Shown piece after piece: positions 53,924 to 62,536 of a DNA stretch of 64,000 nt (its first letter is position 1; each line of letters opens with the position of its first letter). A model generated the notes under the pieces. The model made no database searches and was not told the origin of the DNA. It saw only the letters and a program-made list of their open reading frames with translations. The DNA comes from MW101C3 sp943367595. Lineage in GTDB: Bacteria; Cyanobacteriota; Cyanobacteriia; PCC-6307; Cyanobiaceae. The position numbers were made by a program, and so were the translations under genes. The stretch lies in contig CALRJS020000011.1 of the NCBI GenBank assembly GCA_943367595.1, positions 1 to 64,000 on the forward strand, in the 5' to 3' direction.

Positions 53924-54559
53924 ATGCGTCGCTGTCTGGCAGTTGACGGGCACGGCATGTTCTACGCCCAGCAGAAGCTCGGCTGGTTCTTCGATCCACG
54001 CCGCCTGCTGGAGCTGGCAGCGGAAGGCGTCACGGATCTGGGCAGCGCCTTCTGGTACACAGGGCTGAAGGATCCCACCGACCAGCGCCCCTTCCGGGAC
54101 GCTCTCACCAGCCTGGGCTTCACCGTGCGCACCAAACCGCTGCGGGAGTTCGGCAGCGACCCCGACCAGCGGCAGTTCGCCCGCGCCAATCTTGATGTGG
54201 AGATCTGCCTCGACCTGATGGCCGTGGCCCACCGCACCGATGAGCTGTGGCTGATGAGCGGCAGCCGCGACCTCGAACGGCTGGTTGAGATGCTCCGCAC
54301 CCAAGGCCTGAAGATCACCTTGATCAACGCCGATGGCATGGTGCCGCGCGAGCTGCGCAATGCGGTGGATCGCTTCATCGACCTGGGCAAGCTCAAGCCC
54401 CAGCTCGAGAAGATGGAAGCCGTCCAGGCACCGGTGTTCCAGCGCAGCATCCCGGAGGGTTCGCCGCGATCGGAACCGGTGCGCCACCAGGTGATCCGCC
54501 CGGATCCGGCCTCTCTTGAGGCCTCACCCCGGGAAGTGGTGATCGGACCCTCGGTCTAG
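53924..54559 (+). CDS. NYN-domain (LabA/DUF88-like) protein
   Basis: The 211-residue protein has a PIN-like NYN nuclease fold, seen in CLAVDGHGMFYAQQKLG, LDVEICLDLM and LMSGSRDLERLVEMLRTQGLKITL. The acidic positions match the usual catalytic Asp sites, although the first motif reads DGHG rather than the more common D-x-N. The C-terminal 50 residues are poorly ordered. Related proteins (LabA) in cyanobacteria affect circadian output, but that is not shown for this one. ATG 53924 was chosen at the fold start; a GTG just before it and an upstream ATG at 53861 are alternatives. Confidence 0.8.
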   Translation: MRRCLAVDGHGMFYAQQKLGWFFDPRRLLELAAEGVTDLGSAFWYTGLKDPTDQRPFRDALTSLGFTVRTKPLREFGSDPDQRQFARANLDVEICLDLMAVAHRTDELWLMSGSRDLERLVEMLRTQGLKITLINADGMVPRELRNAVDRFIDLGKLKPQLEKMEAVQAPVFQRSIPEGSPRSEPVRHQVIRPDPASLEASPREVVIGPSV

Positions 54560-54599
54560 GATCCCCTCTAACACGTACTCACTTCGACCTGCAGCGGCC

Positions 54600-56222
54600 A
54601 TGGCCAAGGATCCCGGCCGGGTTCTGATCTTTGACACCACCCTGCGGGATGGTGAGCAATCGCCGGGGGCCAGCCTCAACCTTGAGGAAAAGGTGGCCAT
54701 CGCCCAGCAGTTGGCACGCCTGCGGGTCGACATCATCGAAGCGGGCTTCCCCTTCGCCAGCACGGGCGATTTCAACGCCGTGCACCGCATCGCCGAAACC
54801 GTCGGCACCGCCGACGGCCCGGTGATCTGCGGGCTGGCCCGGGCCACGCGCGGCGACATCAAGGCCTGCGCCGATGCGGTGGCGCCGGCGGCGCGGCGGC
54901 GCATCCACACCTTCATCGCCACCAGCGACATCCACCTCGAGCACAAGCTGCGCAAAAGCCGGCCCGAGGTGGTGGAGATCGCCGCCGAGATGGTGGCCTA
55001 CGCCCGCTCCCTGGTGGAGGACGTGGAGTTCTCCTGCGAGGACGCCGGCCGCAGCGACCCGGAATTCCTCTACGAAGTGATCGAGGCCGCCATCGCCGCC
55101 GGGGCCACCACGATCAACATCCCCGACACCGTGGGCTACGCCACTCCGGCGGAATTCGGTGCCCTGATCGCCGGCATTGATCGCCACGTGCCCAACATCG
55201 CTCAGGCGGTGATCTCCGTGCACGGCCACAACGACCTGGGCCTGGCGGTGGCCAATTTCCTTGAGGCGGTCAAGAACGGCGCTCGCCAGCTCGAATGCAC
55301 GATCAACGGCATCGGTGAACGGGCAGGCAATGCCTCACTCGAGGAGCTGGTGATGGCGCTGCATGTGCGTCGCGCCTACTTCAACCCCTTCCTCGGCCAC
55401 GACCCCGCCAGCACCGAGCCGCTCACGGGCGTGCGCACCGAGGAGATCGCCAAGACCTCCCGGCTGGTGTCCAACCTCACCGGCATGGCGGTGCAACCCA
55501 ACAAGGCGATCGTGGGGGCCAACGCCTTCGCCCACGAGTCCGGCATCCACCAGGACGGCGTGCTCAAGAACCGCCTCACCTACGAAATCATCGACGCCCG
55601 CACGATCGGTCTGAGCAGCACCCGGCTGTCGCTCGGCAAGCTGAGCGGCCGCAGTGCCTTCCGCGCCCGGCTGGAGGAGCTCGGCTACGGCCTCGAGCGC
55701 GAAGACCTCGACGACGCCTTCGCCCGCTTCAAGGAGCTGGCCGACCGCAAGCGCGAGATCACCGACCGGGATCTGGAGGCGATCGTCAGCGAGCAGGCCC
55801 AGCAGCCCGACGCCCAGTACACGTTGAAGCTGGTGCAGGTGAGCACCGGCACCAACCTGCAGCCCACCGCCACGGTCACCCTGGTGACGGCCGATGGCGC
55901 CGAGCTCACCGGCGCCGCCATCGGCACCGGCCCGGTGGACGCGGTCTGCCAGGCGCTCAATGCGCTGGCGCGCGTCCCCAATGAGCTGGTGGAGTTCAGC
56001 GTCAAGTCGGTCACCGAGGGCATCGATGCGATGGGGGAGGTCACCATCCGGCTGCGCCACCAGGGGGTGCTCTACTCCGGCCACGCCGCCGACACCGACA
56101 TCGTGGTGGCCGCCGCCCAGGCCTTCATCCACGCGCTCAACCGGCTTGTGCAGGGCACCGAACGGCTGCCTCTTCACCCCCAGCGCGCGCCGCTGCCGGT
56201 GGCGGAACGCCCCCGCCTGTGA
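54600..56222 (+). CDS. leuA: 2-isopropylmalate synthase
   Basis: LeuA condenses acetyl-CoA with 2-oxoisovalerate, the first leucine-specific step. VLIFDTTLRDGEQSPGASLN is the DRE-TIM opening with the catalytic metal site, VHGHNDLGLAVANFLEAV the His pair, and the rest of the barrel follows. The LeuA allosteric C-terminal domain (from about residue 380, QYTLKLVQVSTGTNLQPTATVTL) is complete, so leucine feedback is expected. The total is 540 residues. Its stop overlaps the next gene's GTG as GTGA. Confidence 0.96.
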   Translation: MAKDPGRVLIFDTTLRDGEQSPGASLNLEEKVAIAQQLARLRVDIIEAGFPFASTGDFNAVHRIAETVGTADGPVICGLARATRGDIKACADAVAPAARRRIHTFIATSDIHLEHKLRKSRPEVVEIAAEMVAYARSLVEDVEFSCEDAGRSDPEFLYEVIEAAIAAGATTINIPDTVGYATPAEFGALIAGIDRHVPNIAQAVISVHGHNDLGLAVANFLEAVKNGARQLECTINGIGERAGNASLEELVMALHVRRAYFNPFLGHDPASTEPLTGVRTEEIAKTSRLVSNLTGMAVQPNKAIVGANAFAHESGIHQDGVLKNRLTYEIIDARTIGLSSTRLSLGKLSGRSAFRARLEELGYGLEREDLDDAFARFKELADRKREITDRDLEAIVSEQAQQPDAQYTLKLVQVSTGTNLQPTATVTLVTADGAELTGAAIGTGPVDAVCQALNALARVPNELVEFSVKSVTEGIDAMGEVTIRLRHQGVLYSGHAADTDIVVAAAQAFIHALNRLVQGTERLPLHPQRAPLPVAERPRL

Positions 56223-57082
56223 GCCGCTCCCCCCGCAGGCTGCAGCCCCAGCGGAGCACGGGGCTGCCGTGGCTGCCGGCCCTGCAGCTGGGATTGCTGC
56301 TGCTGGTGGCCCTGATGGTGCTGGTGCCCCTGCTGTGGCTGGTCAGCACGTCCTTGAAGGGCCCGGCAGAAGACATCTTCGCCTCGCCGCCGTCATTGTT
56401 TCCAGCGCAGCCCAGCCTGGCGGCCTATGGGCGGCTGTTCGCCGAACATCCCCTGGGCCTCTACCTGTTCAACAGCACGGTGGTGAGCCTGCTGGCAGTG
56501 GTGGGCAACCTGCTGTTCTGCTCCCTGGCGGCCTACCCGCTGGCGCGGGTGCGCTTCGCCGGCCGTGGCCTGGTGCTGGCGCTGGTGGTGGCCACGATCC
56601 TGATTCCGTTCCAGGTGGTGATGATTCCGCTCTACCTGTTGATGGTGCAGCTGGGCCTGCGCAACACTCTGCTGGCCTTGATCATTCCCCAGGCCGCCAC
56701 CGCCTTCGGCATCTTTCTGCTGCGGCAAAGCTTCATCGGGGTGCCCGTGGAGCTGGAAGAGGCTGCCCGCATCGACGGCTGCACGCCGCTGGGTGAATGG
56801 TGGAACGTGATGATTCCCGCGGCGCGGGCCGATCTGATCACCCTGGCGATGTTCGTGTTCATCGGCACCTGGAGTGATTTTCTCTGGCCCTTGATCATTC
56901 TGGATGATCCGAATCTCTATACACTTCCGCTCGGATTGCAGCAGCTTGCCAGCAGCTTCTCCCTCGACTGGCGGCTTGTAGCTGCGGGCTCAGTGGTGTC
57001 GATCCTGCCGGTTCTGGTGTTGTTCATTGCGCTTCAGCGTTACATCCTGCCCAGCTCCAGCGGCGATGGCGTGAAGGGCTGA
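56219..57082 (+). CDS. ABC sugar-type transporter permease (MalG family)
   Basis: The 287-residue membrane protein has six hydrophobic helices and the MalG-type EAA loop GVPVELEEAARIDGCTPLGEWWNVMIPAARADL (residues about 178-210). The GTG start at 56219 overlaps the leuA stop, which is an odd partner for a sugar permease. Neither a binding protein, a MalF-like partner nor an ATPase is next to it. The substrate is unknown; glucosylglycerol or sugar uptake systems in marine cyanobacteria are family analogues. Confidence 0.85.
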   Translation: MSRSPRRLQPQRSTGLPWLPALQLGLLLLVALMVLVPLLWLVSTSLKGPAEDIFASPPSLFPAQPSLAAYGRLFAEHPLGLYLFNSTVVSLLAVVGNLLFCSLAAYPLARVRFAGRGLVLALVVATILIPFQVVMIPLYLLMVQLGLRNTLLALIIPQAATAFGIFLLRQSFIGVPVELEEAARIDGCTPLGEWWNVMIPAARADLITLAMFVFIGTWSDFLWPLIILDDPNLYTLPLGLQQLASSFSLDWRLVAAGSVVSILPVLVLFIALQRYILPSSSGDGVKG

Positions 57083-57207
57083 ATCCGGCGGTCGCTGGTT
57101 CTTCGCTCACGATTCGATCCCCCACCATCCCCGGTCGCCGGGATCCCGGCATCCAGGCCCAGACCTGTAGCCTGCCGGTGCGCCATTGATCGATCACGGG
57201 AACCGCG

Positions 57208-58215
57208 ATGCAGACCGGTCTGATTCTGCAGAATCTGCTCTCTCCGCCGGTTCTTTTCTTCGCTCTCGGGGTGATTGCGGTGCTGGTGCGATCGGATCTG
57301 GAGATTCCCGCCCCCCTGCCCAAGCTCTTCTCGCTGTATCTGCTGTTGGCGATCGGCTTCAAAGGAGGGGTGGAGCTGCAACACAGTGGCCTGGGCGTGC
57401 AGGTGATCGCCACGATCGCCGCCGCTGTGGTGATGTCGGCCGTGGTGCCGCTCTACAGCTTCCTGGTGCTCAGGCGCCAGTTCGACGCCTCCAATGCGGC
57501 CGCTGTGGCCGCCACCTACGGCTCGATCAGCGCCGTCACCTTCATCACCGCCGAAACGTTTCTGGTGGTGTCTGACATCCCCCATGACGGCTTCATGGTG
57601 GCGGCCCTGGCGCTGATGGAATCACCCGCCATCATCGTGGGGTTGCTGTTGGTGAAGCTCACCAGTCATCAACGCCACGCCGGCGGCATCGGCACGGGCG
57701 TGGCCTGGGGCAGCCTGCTGCATGAGGCGTTCCTGAACAGTTCGGTGCTGCTGTTGATCGGCAGCCTGGTGATCGGCCTGCTGGTGGCGGCCTTCAACCC
57801 CTTGGGGGTGGAAACGATGGAGCCCTTCACCGGCAAGCTGTTTTACGGCGCCCTCAGCTTCTTTCTGCTCGACATGGGCATCGTGGCGGCGCAGCGGCTC
57901 GGCGATCTGCGGCGCGCCGGCAGCTATCTGATCGCCTTCGCCGTGCTGATGCCACTCTTCAATGCGGCGGTGGGTCTGCTGCTCTCCCGTTGGCTGGGCC
58001 TGCCCCAGGGCAATGCGCTGCTGTTCATGGTGCTGTGCGCCAGCGCCTCCTACATCGCCGTTCCCGCCGCCATGCGGATGACGGTGCCGGAAGCGAACCC
58101 AAGCCTCTACATCTCCAGCGCACTGGGTGTCACCTTCCCCTTCAACATCGTCGTGGGTATTCCCCTTTACATGGCGGTGGTGCAGCGCTTCATCCCACTC
58201 GCGGTGCAGCCGTGA
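57208..58215 (+). CDS. SbtA-like sodium-dependent bicarbonate transporter
   Basis: The 335-residue protein has about ten helices in two inverted halves and the SbtA signature YGSISAVTFITAETFL followed by ALMESPAIIVGLLLVKL. Length is shorter than the well-studied Synechocystis SbtA (about 370) because the cytosolic loop between the halves is short (SHQRHAGGIGTG). SbtA imports bicarbonate for the carbon-concentrating mechanism. The usual PII-like regulator SbtB is not encoded next to it or elsewhere in the window. Confidence 0.82.
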   Translation: MQTGLILQNLLSPPVLFFALGVIAVLVRSDLEIPAPLPKLFSLYLLLAIGFKGGVELQHSGLGVQVIATIAAAVVMSAVVPLYSFLVLRRQFDASNAAAVAATYGSISAVTFITAETFLVVSDIPHDGFMVAALALMESPAIIVGLLLVKLTSHQRHAGGIGTGVAWGSLLHEAFLNSSVLLLIGSLVIGLLVAAFNPLGVETMEPFTGKLFYGALSFFLLDMGIVAAQRLGDLRRAGSYLIAFAVLMPLFNAAVGLLLSRWLGLPQGNALLFMVLCASASYIAVPAAMRMTVPEANPSLYISSALGVTFPFNIVVGIPLYMAVVQRFIPLAVQP

Positions 58216-58221
58216 GGAGGC

Positions 58222-58563
58222 TCAGACAGGCGCACGGTGCAGGCAGCGCTCGCAGGGGCCCTCAGGCAAGACGGCGCAGCGCAGCAGCGGGGAGCGGGCA
58301 TTGAAGCGGCAGCTGGGGTCGCCGATCACCCAGTGGTTGTTCCACCAGGTGGCATCCGCCGGTTGCCGTTGTGGTTTGACCTGCAGCGCCACCTCGGTGA
58401 GCTCGTAGCGGCCGTTGCGCAGCTGGTAGCGGTGGTGGCGTTGCAGCACCAGAAACGAACGATCCCCCCGCTCGATCCAACGGCCCGGCTGGGGCACCTC
58501 GCCCAGGTGGGCCACCTCGAAGCGTTCCAGCAACCGCTCGGTGCCGGCCTGGCGCAGATCCAC
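58222..58563 (-). CDS. DUF6464-like cyanobacterial protein
   Basis: The 113-residue protein contains RHHRYQLRNGRYELTEVALQV and the cysteine-rich IGDPSCRFNARSPLLRCAVLPEGPCERCLHRAP at the C-terminus. Four cysteines there could form a small metal or disulfide knot. This pattern occurs in conserved cyanobacterial proteins of unknown function (DUF6464). It is 12 bases from the terC gene's stop on the same strand. Confidence 0.7.
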   Translation of the reverse strand: MDLRQAGTERLLERFEVAHLGEVPQPGRWIERGDRSFLVLQRHHRYQLRNGRYELTEVALQVKPQRQPADATWWNNHWVIGDPSCRFNARSPLLRCAVLPEGPCERCLHRAPV

Positions 58564-58574
58564 GTGCAGGGGCG

Positions 58575-59330
58575 TCAGGGGTTGACCTCCCCGGTCTGCT
58601 GCTCACTGCGCTGCGAGAAGCCCCAGACGAACAGGCAGGCCACCACGAGCAGCAGCGCCCATTCGGGGGGAACGATCTGGGGCAGGGCCAGGCGGAGCAG
58701 CAGGCGCACGCCCACCAGACCCACAGCCAGATAGCCGGCCCGCTCCAGATGCCGGTACTCCTCCAACCAGCGGATGAACAGACCGGCCGTGAGGCGCAGG
58801 GCCACCACACCGATCACGCCGCCGGTCATCACCAGCCAGAGCCGGTCGCTGACCGCCACCGCCGCCGCGACGCTGTCGAGCGAGAAGGCCAGATCGGTGA
58901 CCGCCAGCGTGGCCACCACGGAGCCCAGGGTCTGGCCGTGGAGCCGCTGGACCGCCGGTTCCGTGTGGTTGCTGGCTGCAACGCCCGCCGCTTCACCGCC
59001 GGCCTCGCTGGATCCGGCCAGGTTGGTGATGCACAGCCAGAGCAGGTAGGCCGCCGCCAGCAACTGCAGCGGCCAGAAGACCAGCACCCAGCGGGCCGCC
59101 ACGATCAGGGCCATCCGGAACACCAGGGCCAGCAGCAGGCCGAGGTTGAGGGCGCGGCGCTGACGGGCCGGATCGTCGAGGTGACGCGCGATGGCGGCCA
59201 GGGCGATGGCGTTGTCTGCGGAGAGCACGGCCTCCATCGCCACCAGCAGGGGAAGCAGCAGCAGAATCTCCCCCCACTGGTCTGCCGACTGCAGCAGCGG
59301 TGTGAGTGACTCGATCGACTCCGCTTCCAT
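58575..59330 (-). CDS. TerC family membrane protein
   Basis: The 251-residue protein has seven hydrophobic segments and the TerC motifs AVLSADNAIALAAIARHL (the acidic SADN) and LAVTDLAFSLDSVAAAVAVS (TDLAFSLDS). TerC-like proteins are linked to manganese or calcium export during membrane or thylakoid biogenesis; the plant relative (ALB4/TERC) helps membrane insertion. The C-terminal 15 residues are charged. It is divergent from the following gene and probably co-transcribed with DUF6464. Confidence 0.88.
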   Translation of the reverse strand: MEAESIESLTPLLQSADQWGEILLLLPLLVAMEAVLSADNAIALAAIARHLDDPARQRRALNLGLLLALVFRMALIVAARWVLVFWPLQLLAAAYLLWLCITNLAGSSEAGGEAAGVAASNHTEPAVQRLHGQTLGSVVATLAVTDLAFSLDSVAAAVAVSDRLWLVMTGGVIGVVALRLTAGLFIRWLEEYRHLERAGYLAVGLVGVRLLLRLALPQIVPPEWALLLVVACLFVWGFSQRSEQQTGEVNP

Positions 59331-59389
59331 AGGCAGTGGCGGGGTGCGAATCGGTCACTCTAGGAAAGCCAAACCAAGCCCGAGCCGGG

Positions 59390-60304
59390 ATGCAGCTGCA
59401 GGCGGAACTGGTGCACGCCGAACCCGGACAGCGGGTGGTGAAGGTGAGCGCCTGGGACCAGGGCGCCCTGATCGGCAGCGCTCTGGGCGAGGCCGCCACG
59501 GCGGAACTGGCGGAAGACCGCGCCATCGAGCGCCTGCGGCGGCGATGGTCCCCAAGCGGCGCCACTGCCCCCGCCAGGCCGGAGCCGGTGGGTGCGGCGC
59601 AGGCACCACCACTGAAGCCAGCCATCAGCGCGGATGAGGCAGAGCAGCCGCTGTTGGCGCTGGGCAGCGAGGCTGAACCAGCCCAGGCGGCAGTGGTGCC
59701 TGTGGTTTCGCAAGCTCCGCTTTCCTCACCAGCCGCCCAGGCCCCTGTGCCCCTGCAGGCGCCCCCGGCGCCGGTTCAGGCTTCCGCCCCGCAAGCCCAC
59801 GAGCCGTCAGCCCCCGCCGGTGCCACGCCGGCCTCAACAGCGGCGCCAGCCCGTGCCGCAGCGGCGCCCACGCCCGAGGGCGTTTCCCCCTCGGAGCCGG
59901 ACGTCACAGCTGATCCCGAAGACTGGAGCGACGAACTGGCCCAGGTGGAGCTGGAACTGAAGCGACTGGGCTGGGGCCGGGAGGAAGAGGCGGCATACCT
60001 GGCGCGGGCCTTCAACCATCCGAGCCGCAGCCGCCTGGTGCGCTACGTGGATCTGATGGGCTATCTCAATGCCCTGCAGCAACTGGCGCCCGGCAGCCGG
60101 CCGGAGCAGGCCGCCACCCCCCTGCGTCGCCGCGACCTGCTGGATCAGAGCGACCAGCTGCTCGGCCAGCTGCAGTGGGGAGCGGCAGAGGGGCGCGCCT
60201 TCCTGGAGCAGCACTTTCAACTCAACAGCCGCCAGCAGCTCAATGATCAGCAGCTGCTGCAGTTCAACATGCTGCTGGAGGATCAGCTGGCCACCGGAGC
60301 ATGA
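59390..60304 (+). CDS. Hypothetical protein with conserved ends and proline-rich centre
   Basis: The protein has about 304 residues. The N-terminal 50 residues (MQLQAELVHAEPGQRVVKVSAWD...) look like a small beta/alpha domain, the middle (roughly 60-175) is a Pro/Ala-rich tract, and the C-terminal 125 residues are helical with WSDELAQVELELKRLGWGREEEAAYLARAFNHPSRSRLVRYVDLMGYL. No family was recognised. An ATG at 59336 is in frame but lies before the conserved start. It is divergent from terC. Function unknown. Confidence 0.6.
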   Translation: MQLQAELVHAEPGQRVVKVSAWDQGALIGSALGEAATAELAEDRAIERLRRRWSPSGATAPARPEPVGAAQAPPLKPAISADEAEQPLLALGSEAEPAQAAVVPVVSQAPLSSPAAQAPVPLQAPPAPVQASAPQAHEPSAPAGATPASTAAPARAAAAPTPEGVSPSEPDVTADPEDWSDELAQVELELKRLGWGREEEAAYLARAFNHPSRSRLVRYVDLMGYLNALQQLAPGSRPEQAATPLRRRDLLDQSDQLLGQLQWGAAEGRAFLEQHFQLNSRQQLNDQQLLQFNMLLEDQLATGA

Positions 60305-60711
60305 ACGCGGAGCTCGCTCTGGCGCTGGGCCTGGGCAGGCCACGGCCTCGCGATGCCTCAGGCTCTGGCTCCCAAGGGCCACAGCGAGCGGATGCCGATG
60401 CAGGAGAAGACATAGCGCGTGGGTAGCAGGAGACTCGCCTGCAGGAGCGCTCGCTTGCAGGAGTGCTCGTGTTCAGGAGTGCTCGTTGGCACGGGGATTC
60501 ATTTCCACGAAGCCTTGCGTGCCTGGCCTATTGCCGCAACAGAACCAGTACAAAAACGCTCGAACTCTCGCCATCCCAGACCTGAGAAGTGAACAGGCTT
60601 CCGGTGGGGACTTCCTGAGTTCAGATATGGAGATGTCGATCGCAAACCAGAAGCTTCTTCATTCAAGCCTCAGAGTGCCGTCATTTTCCTTCGGGCAACG
60701 GTCCATACCTT
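60305..60711. other. 407-base intergenic region, less GC-rich than the rest
   Basis: Apart from the 16-base repeats (60425-60488), the downstream half (about 60540-60711) is visibly richer in A and T than surrounding DNA and contains no credible gene. It probably holds the promoter of the secreted protein that follows, but no clear -10/-35 pair was identified. Confidence 0.5.
60425..60488. repeat. Four 16-base tandem repeats
   Basis: Units begin at 60425, 60441, 60457 and 60473 and share the core CAGGAG(T/C)GCTCG. They sit between the hypothetical gene and the PEP-CTERM-like gene. Confidence 0.85.
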
Positions 60712-61593
60712 GTGGACATGAACGTGCCCAAGCGGATCATCTTGTCGTCCCGAATCGTCCTCTGTCCGCGCATCGAACACCCGGCAACCTTGGCTGCCCT
60801 CGGCTCGCCCCTGCGCCGCACTGCCTGCGCAAAGCTTGCAGGAGCCGCGCGCTTCGGTGGATCGATGGTGGCAGGCTGGCTGGTTCTGAGCGTCCTGGCA
60901 GGCACCCCGGCCCGTGCCGCCTATGTGCTCAACCTCACGGAAACCGAAGCCGGCGTGTTCGGCCAAGGCAGTGGCTCCATCAACCTGAGCGGACTGACCA
61001 AAACATCGGAAGGAATCTTGCCGGGGGCGGCACGGGCACTGGCCGGCCTGGAGATCATCGGCGCCCAGGCAGAAGCAGATCAATACTCGGGACTGATCAG
61101 TGGCCCCTCAGGATTCGGCGCCGGGGATCTGATCAGCCTGGCCACAACGGGATCGGGTTTCATCATCGGCGTCTTTGGATCGGCAAACACTCCCAACGGC
61201 CCAACATTGTTCTCTCCGAGCGATATCATTCTCCCCAACAACTACATCTCTGGAGCCGATCTTGGTGTGTCCACAGCAGAATGGACAGGCGCCTCTTTCG
61301 CCAGCCTGGGCATCAGTCCAGGCACCTACATCTGGCAATGGGATACAGGCTCCGGCACCGATAGCTTCACCTTGAACACCGTGCCCGTGCCCGGTCCCTT
61401 GCCGGTCCTGGGCGCAGGCATCGCCTTCGGTTGGAGCCGGAAAATCAGGCGGCGCCTCACCTCCAGGTCCCGACCAGCGACCATCCTGAGCAGCAGCCAA
61501 ACCTCCGCGTGCCTAGTGGCCCCGCTGCAGAGCGGCTCCAGTCCAGCGGCCGCTCAGCCGGCAGCTGCAAGCTCAACCTCCAGACTCGGCTGA
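60712..61593 (+). CDS. Secreted protein with cyanobacterial PEP-CTERM-like tail
   Basis: The frame encodes 293 residues. A hydrophobic signal sequence, MVAGWLVLSVLAGTPARA, precedes a Gly/Ser/Thr-rich beta-type domain (AYVLNLTETEAGVFGQGSGSINLSGL). Near residue 226 is VPVPGPLPVLGAGIAFGWSRKIRRR, which closely resembles the C-terminal sorting signals of cyanobacterial PEP-CTERM proteins (handled by an exosortase-type system). Unusually, about 45 Ser/Ala/Pro-rich residues follow it. The signal would be N-terminal if translation starts at the ATG at 60865; the longer start (60712) adds 51 residues. Base composition is less GC-biased than in the neighbours. Confidence 0.7.
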   Translation: MDMNVPKRIILSSRIVLCPRIEHPATLAALGSPLRRTACAKLAGAARFGGSMVAGWLVLSVLAGTPARAAYVLNLTETEAGVFGQGSGSINLSGLTKTSEGILPGAARALAGLEIIGAQAEADQYSGLISGPSGFGAGDLISLATTGSGFIIGVFGSANTPNGPTLFSPSDIILPNNYISGADLGVSTAEWTGASFASLGISPGTYIWQWDTGSGTDSFTLNTVPVPGPLPVLGAGIAFGWSRKIRRRLTSRSRPATILSSSQTSACLVAPLQSGSSPAAAQPAAASSTSRLG

Positions 61594-61607
61594 ACGCTGG
61601 CGGCCGC

Positions 61608-62435
61608 TCAGCCGGGCCGGGCAGACGTCCATCCCGCCGGTGGGCGGCATTCCTGGCTGATCAGGGCGGCCCCTTTCTCCAGCTGGTCCTGATGGGCGTA
61701 GGCCTCGCGCTCCAGCTGGCGCTCCAGGGGCGAGAGGTTGGCGTAGATCGGGTCGTTGAGCTGCCCCTGGGCCTGGGGCTGGGCGGAAATGGAGAGGCCA
61801 AGCTGCTTGGGCGGGGCGGACACCCCCCCGCGACGGCAGCTCTGCGCCACATGGATGGCCTCATGGTTCAGCACCATGGCAAAGGTGGCGCTGCCCTGGT
61901 CCACCACCTCCGACTTGATGCGGATCGTGCGGGCGGCAGGGTCCCACTCACCAGCGGCGCCGGCCTTGCGGGGCGGACCCAGCACCACCTGCACCCCCAC
62001 CCGCTGCAGCTGATCGAGCAGATCGCTGATCGCCTGCCGCTCGCGCTCGAAGCCCGGCGGATCGAGCATCAGCGCGCGGATCTGCTGGATCGAAAGCTTG
62101 GGGTCTCCCTCGCGGCGCCGGTAGCGGTAACGCACACCGCCGTCAGGCAGCACTTCGGCCTGCGGCTGCCAGTCGACGTCGGCCTGCTCCAGGCGCACCA
62201 TCAGGTCTCCGGCCGTGGAGGGATCGAGGGCCACATCGCCCGGTCGCAGCGGGGCCGGGGGCCGGGCAAACAGCGTGTCCGACACCTGAAACGGCAACGC
62301 TTCCAGAGCGCCGAGGGTTTCGCCCCTGCGCTCGGGCGGTGCCACCGCCAGGCCCGCCAGCAACATGGCACCGCCCAGCAGCGCCAGCGGCAGCACAGGA
62401 GCGCCCGATCCACGCGGGGGATGGTGCCGGCTCAC
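61608..62435 (-). CDS. Exported putative zinc metallopeptidase-like protein (HExxH)
   Basis: The 275-residue protein has a membrane segment or signal near the N-terminus (VLPLALLGGAMLLAGLAVA) and a conserved MVLNHEAIHVAQSCRRG block, where HEAIH is the HExxH zinc-binding signature of metallopeptidases. A Glu in LEREAYAHQD about 60 residues later could be a third ligand. Preceding residues (GVRYRYRRREGDPKLSIQQI) are unlike common families. It may be a periplasmic protease or a non-catalytic relative. It is divergent from mfd across 101 bases. Confidence 0.65.
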   Translation of the reverse strand: MSRHHPPRGSGAPVLPLALLGGAMLLAGLAVAPPERRGETLGALEALPFQVSDTLFARPPAPLRPGDVALDPSTAGDLMVRLEQADVDWQPQAEVLPDGGVRYRYRRREGDPKLSIQQIRALMLDPPGFERERQAISDLLDQLQRVGVQVVLGPPRKAGAAGEWDPAARTIRIKSEVVDQGSATFAMVLNHEAIHVAQSCRRGGVSAPPKQLGLSISAQPQAQGQLNDPIYANLSPLERQLEREAYAHQDQLEKGAALISQECRPPAGWTSARPG

Positions 62436-62536
62436 TCCCAGACATCAATGCGCTTCCAATGATGGTCGATCTGCGCGGCCAAAGCAGCGACAGGAGTGCA
62501 ACTGCCAGGATCGGGGGCCCTGCGCTTCAACACCCG

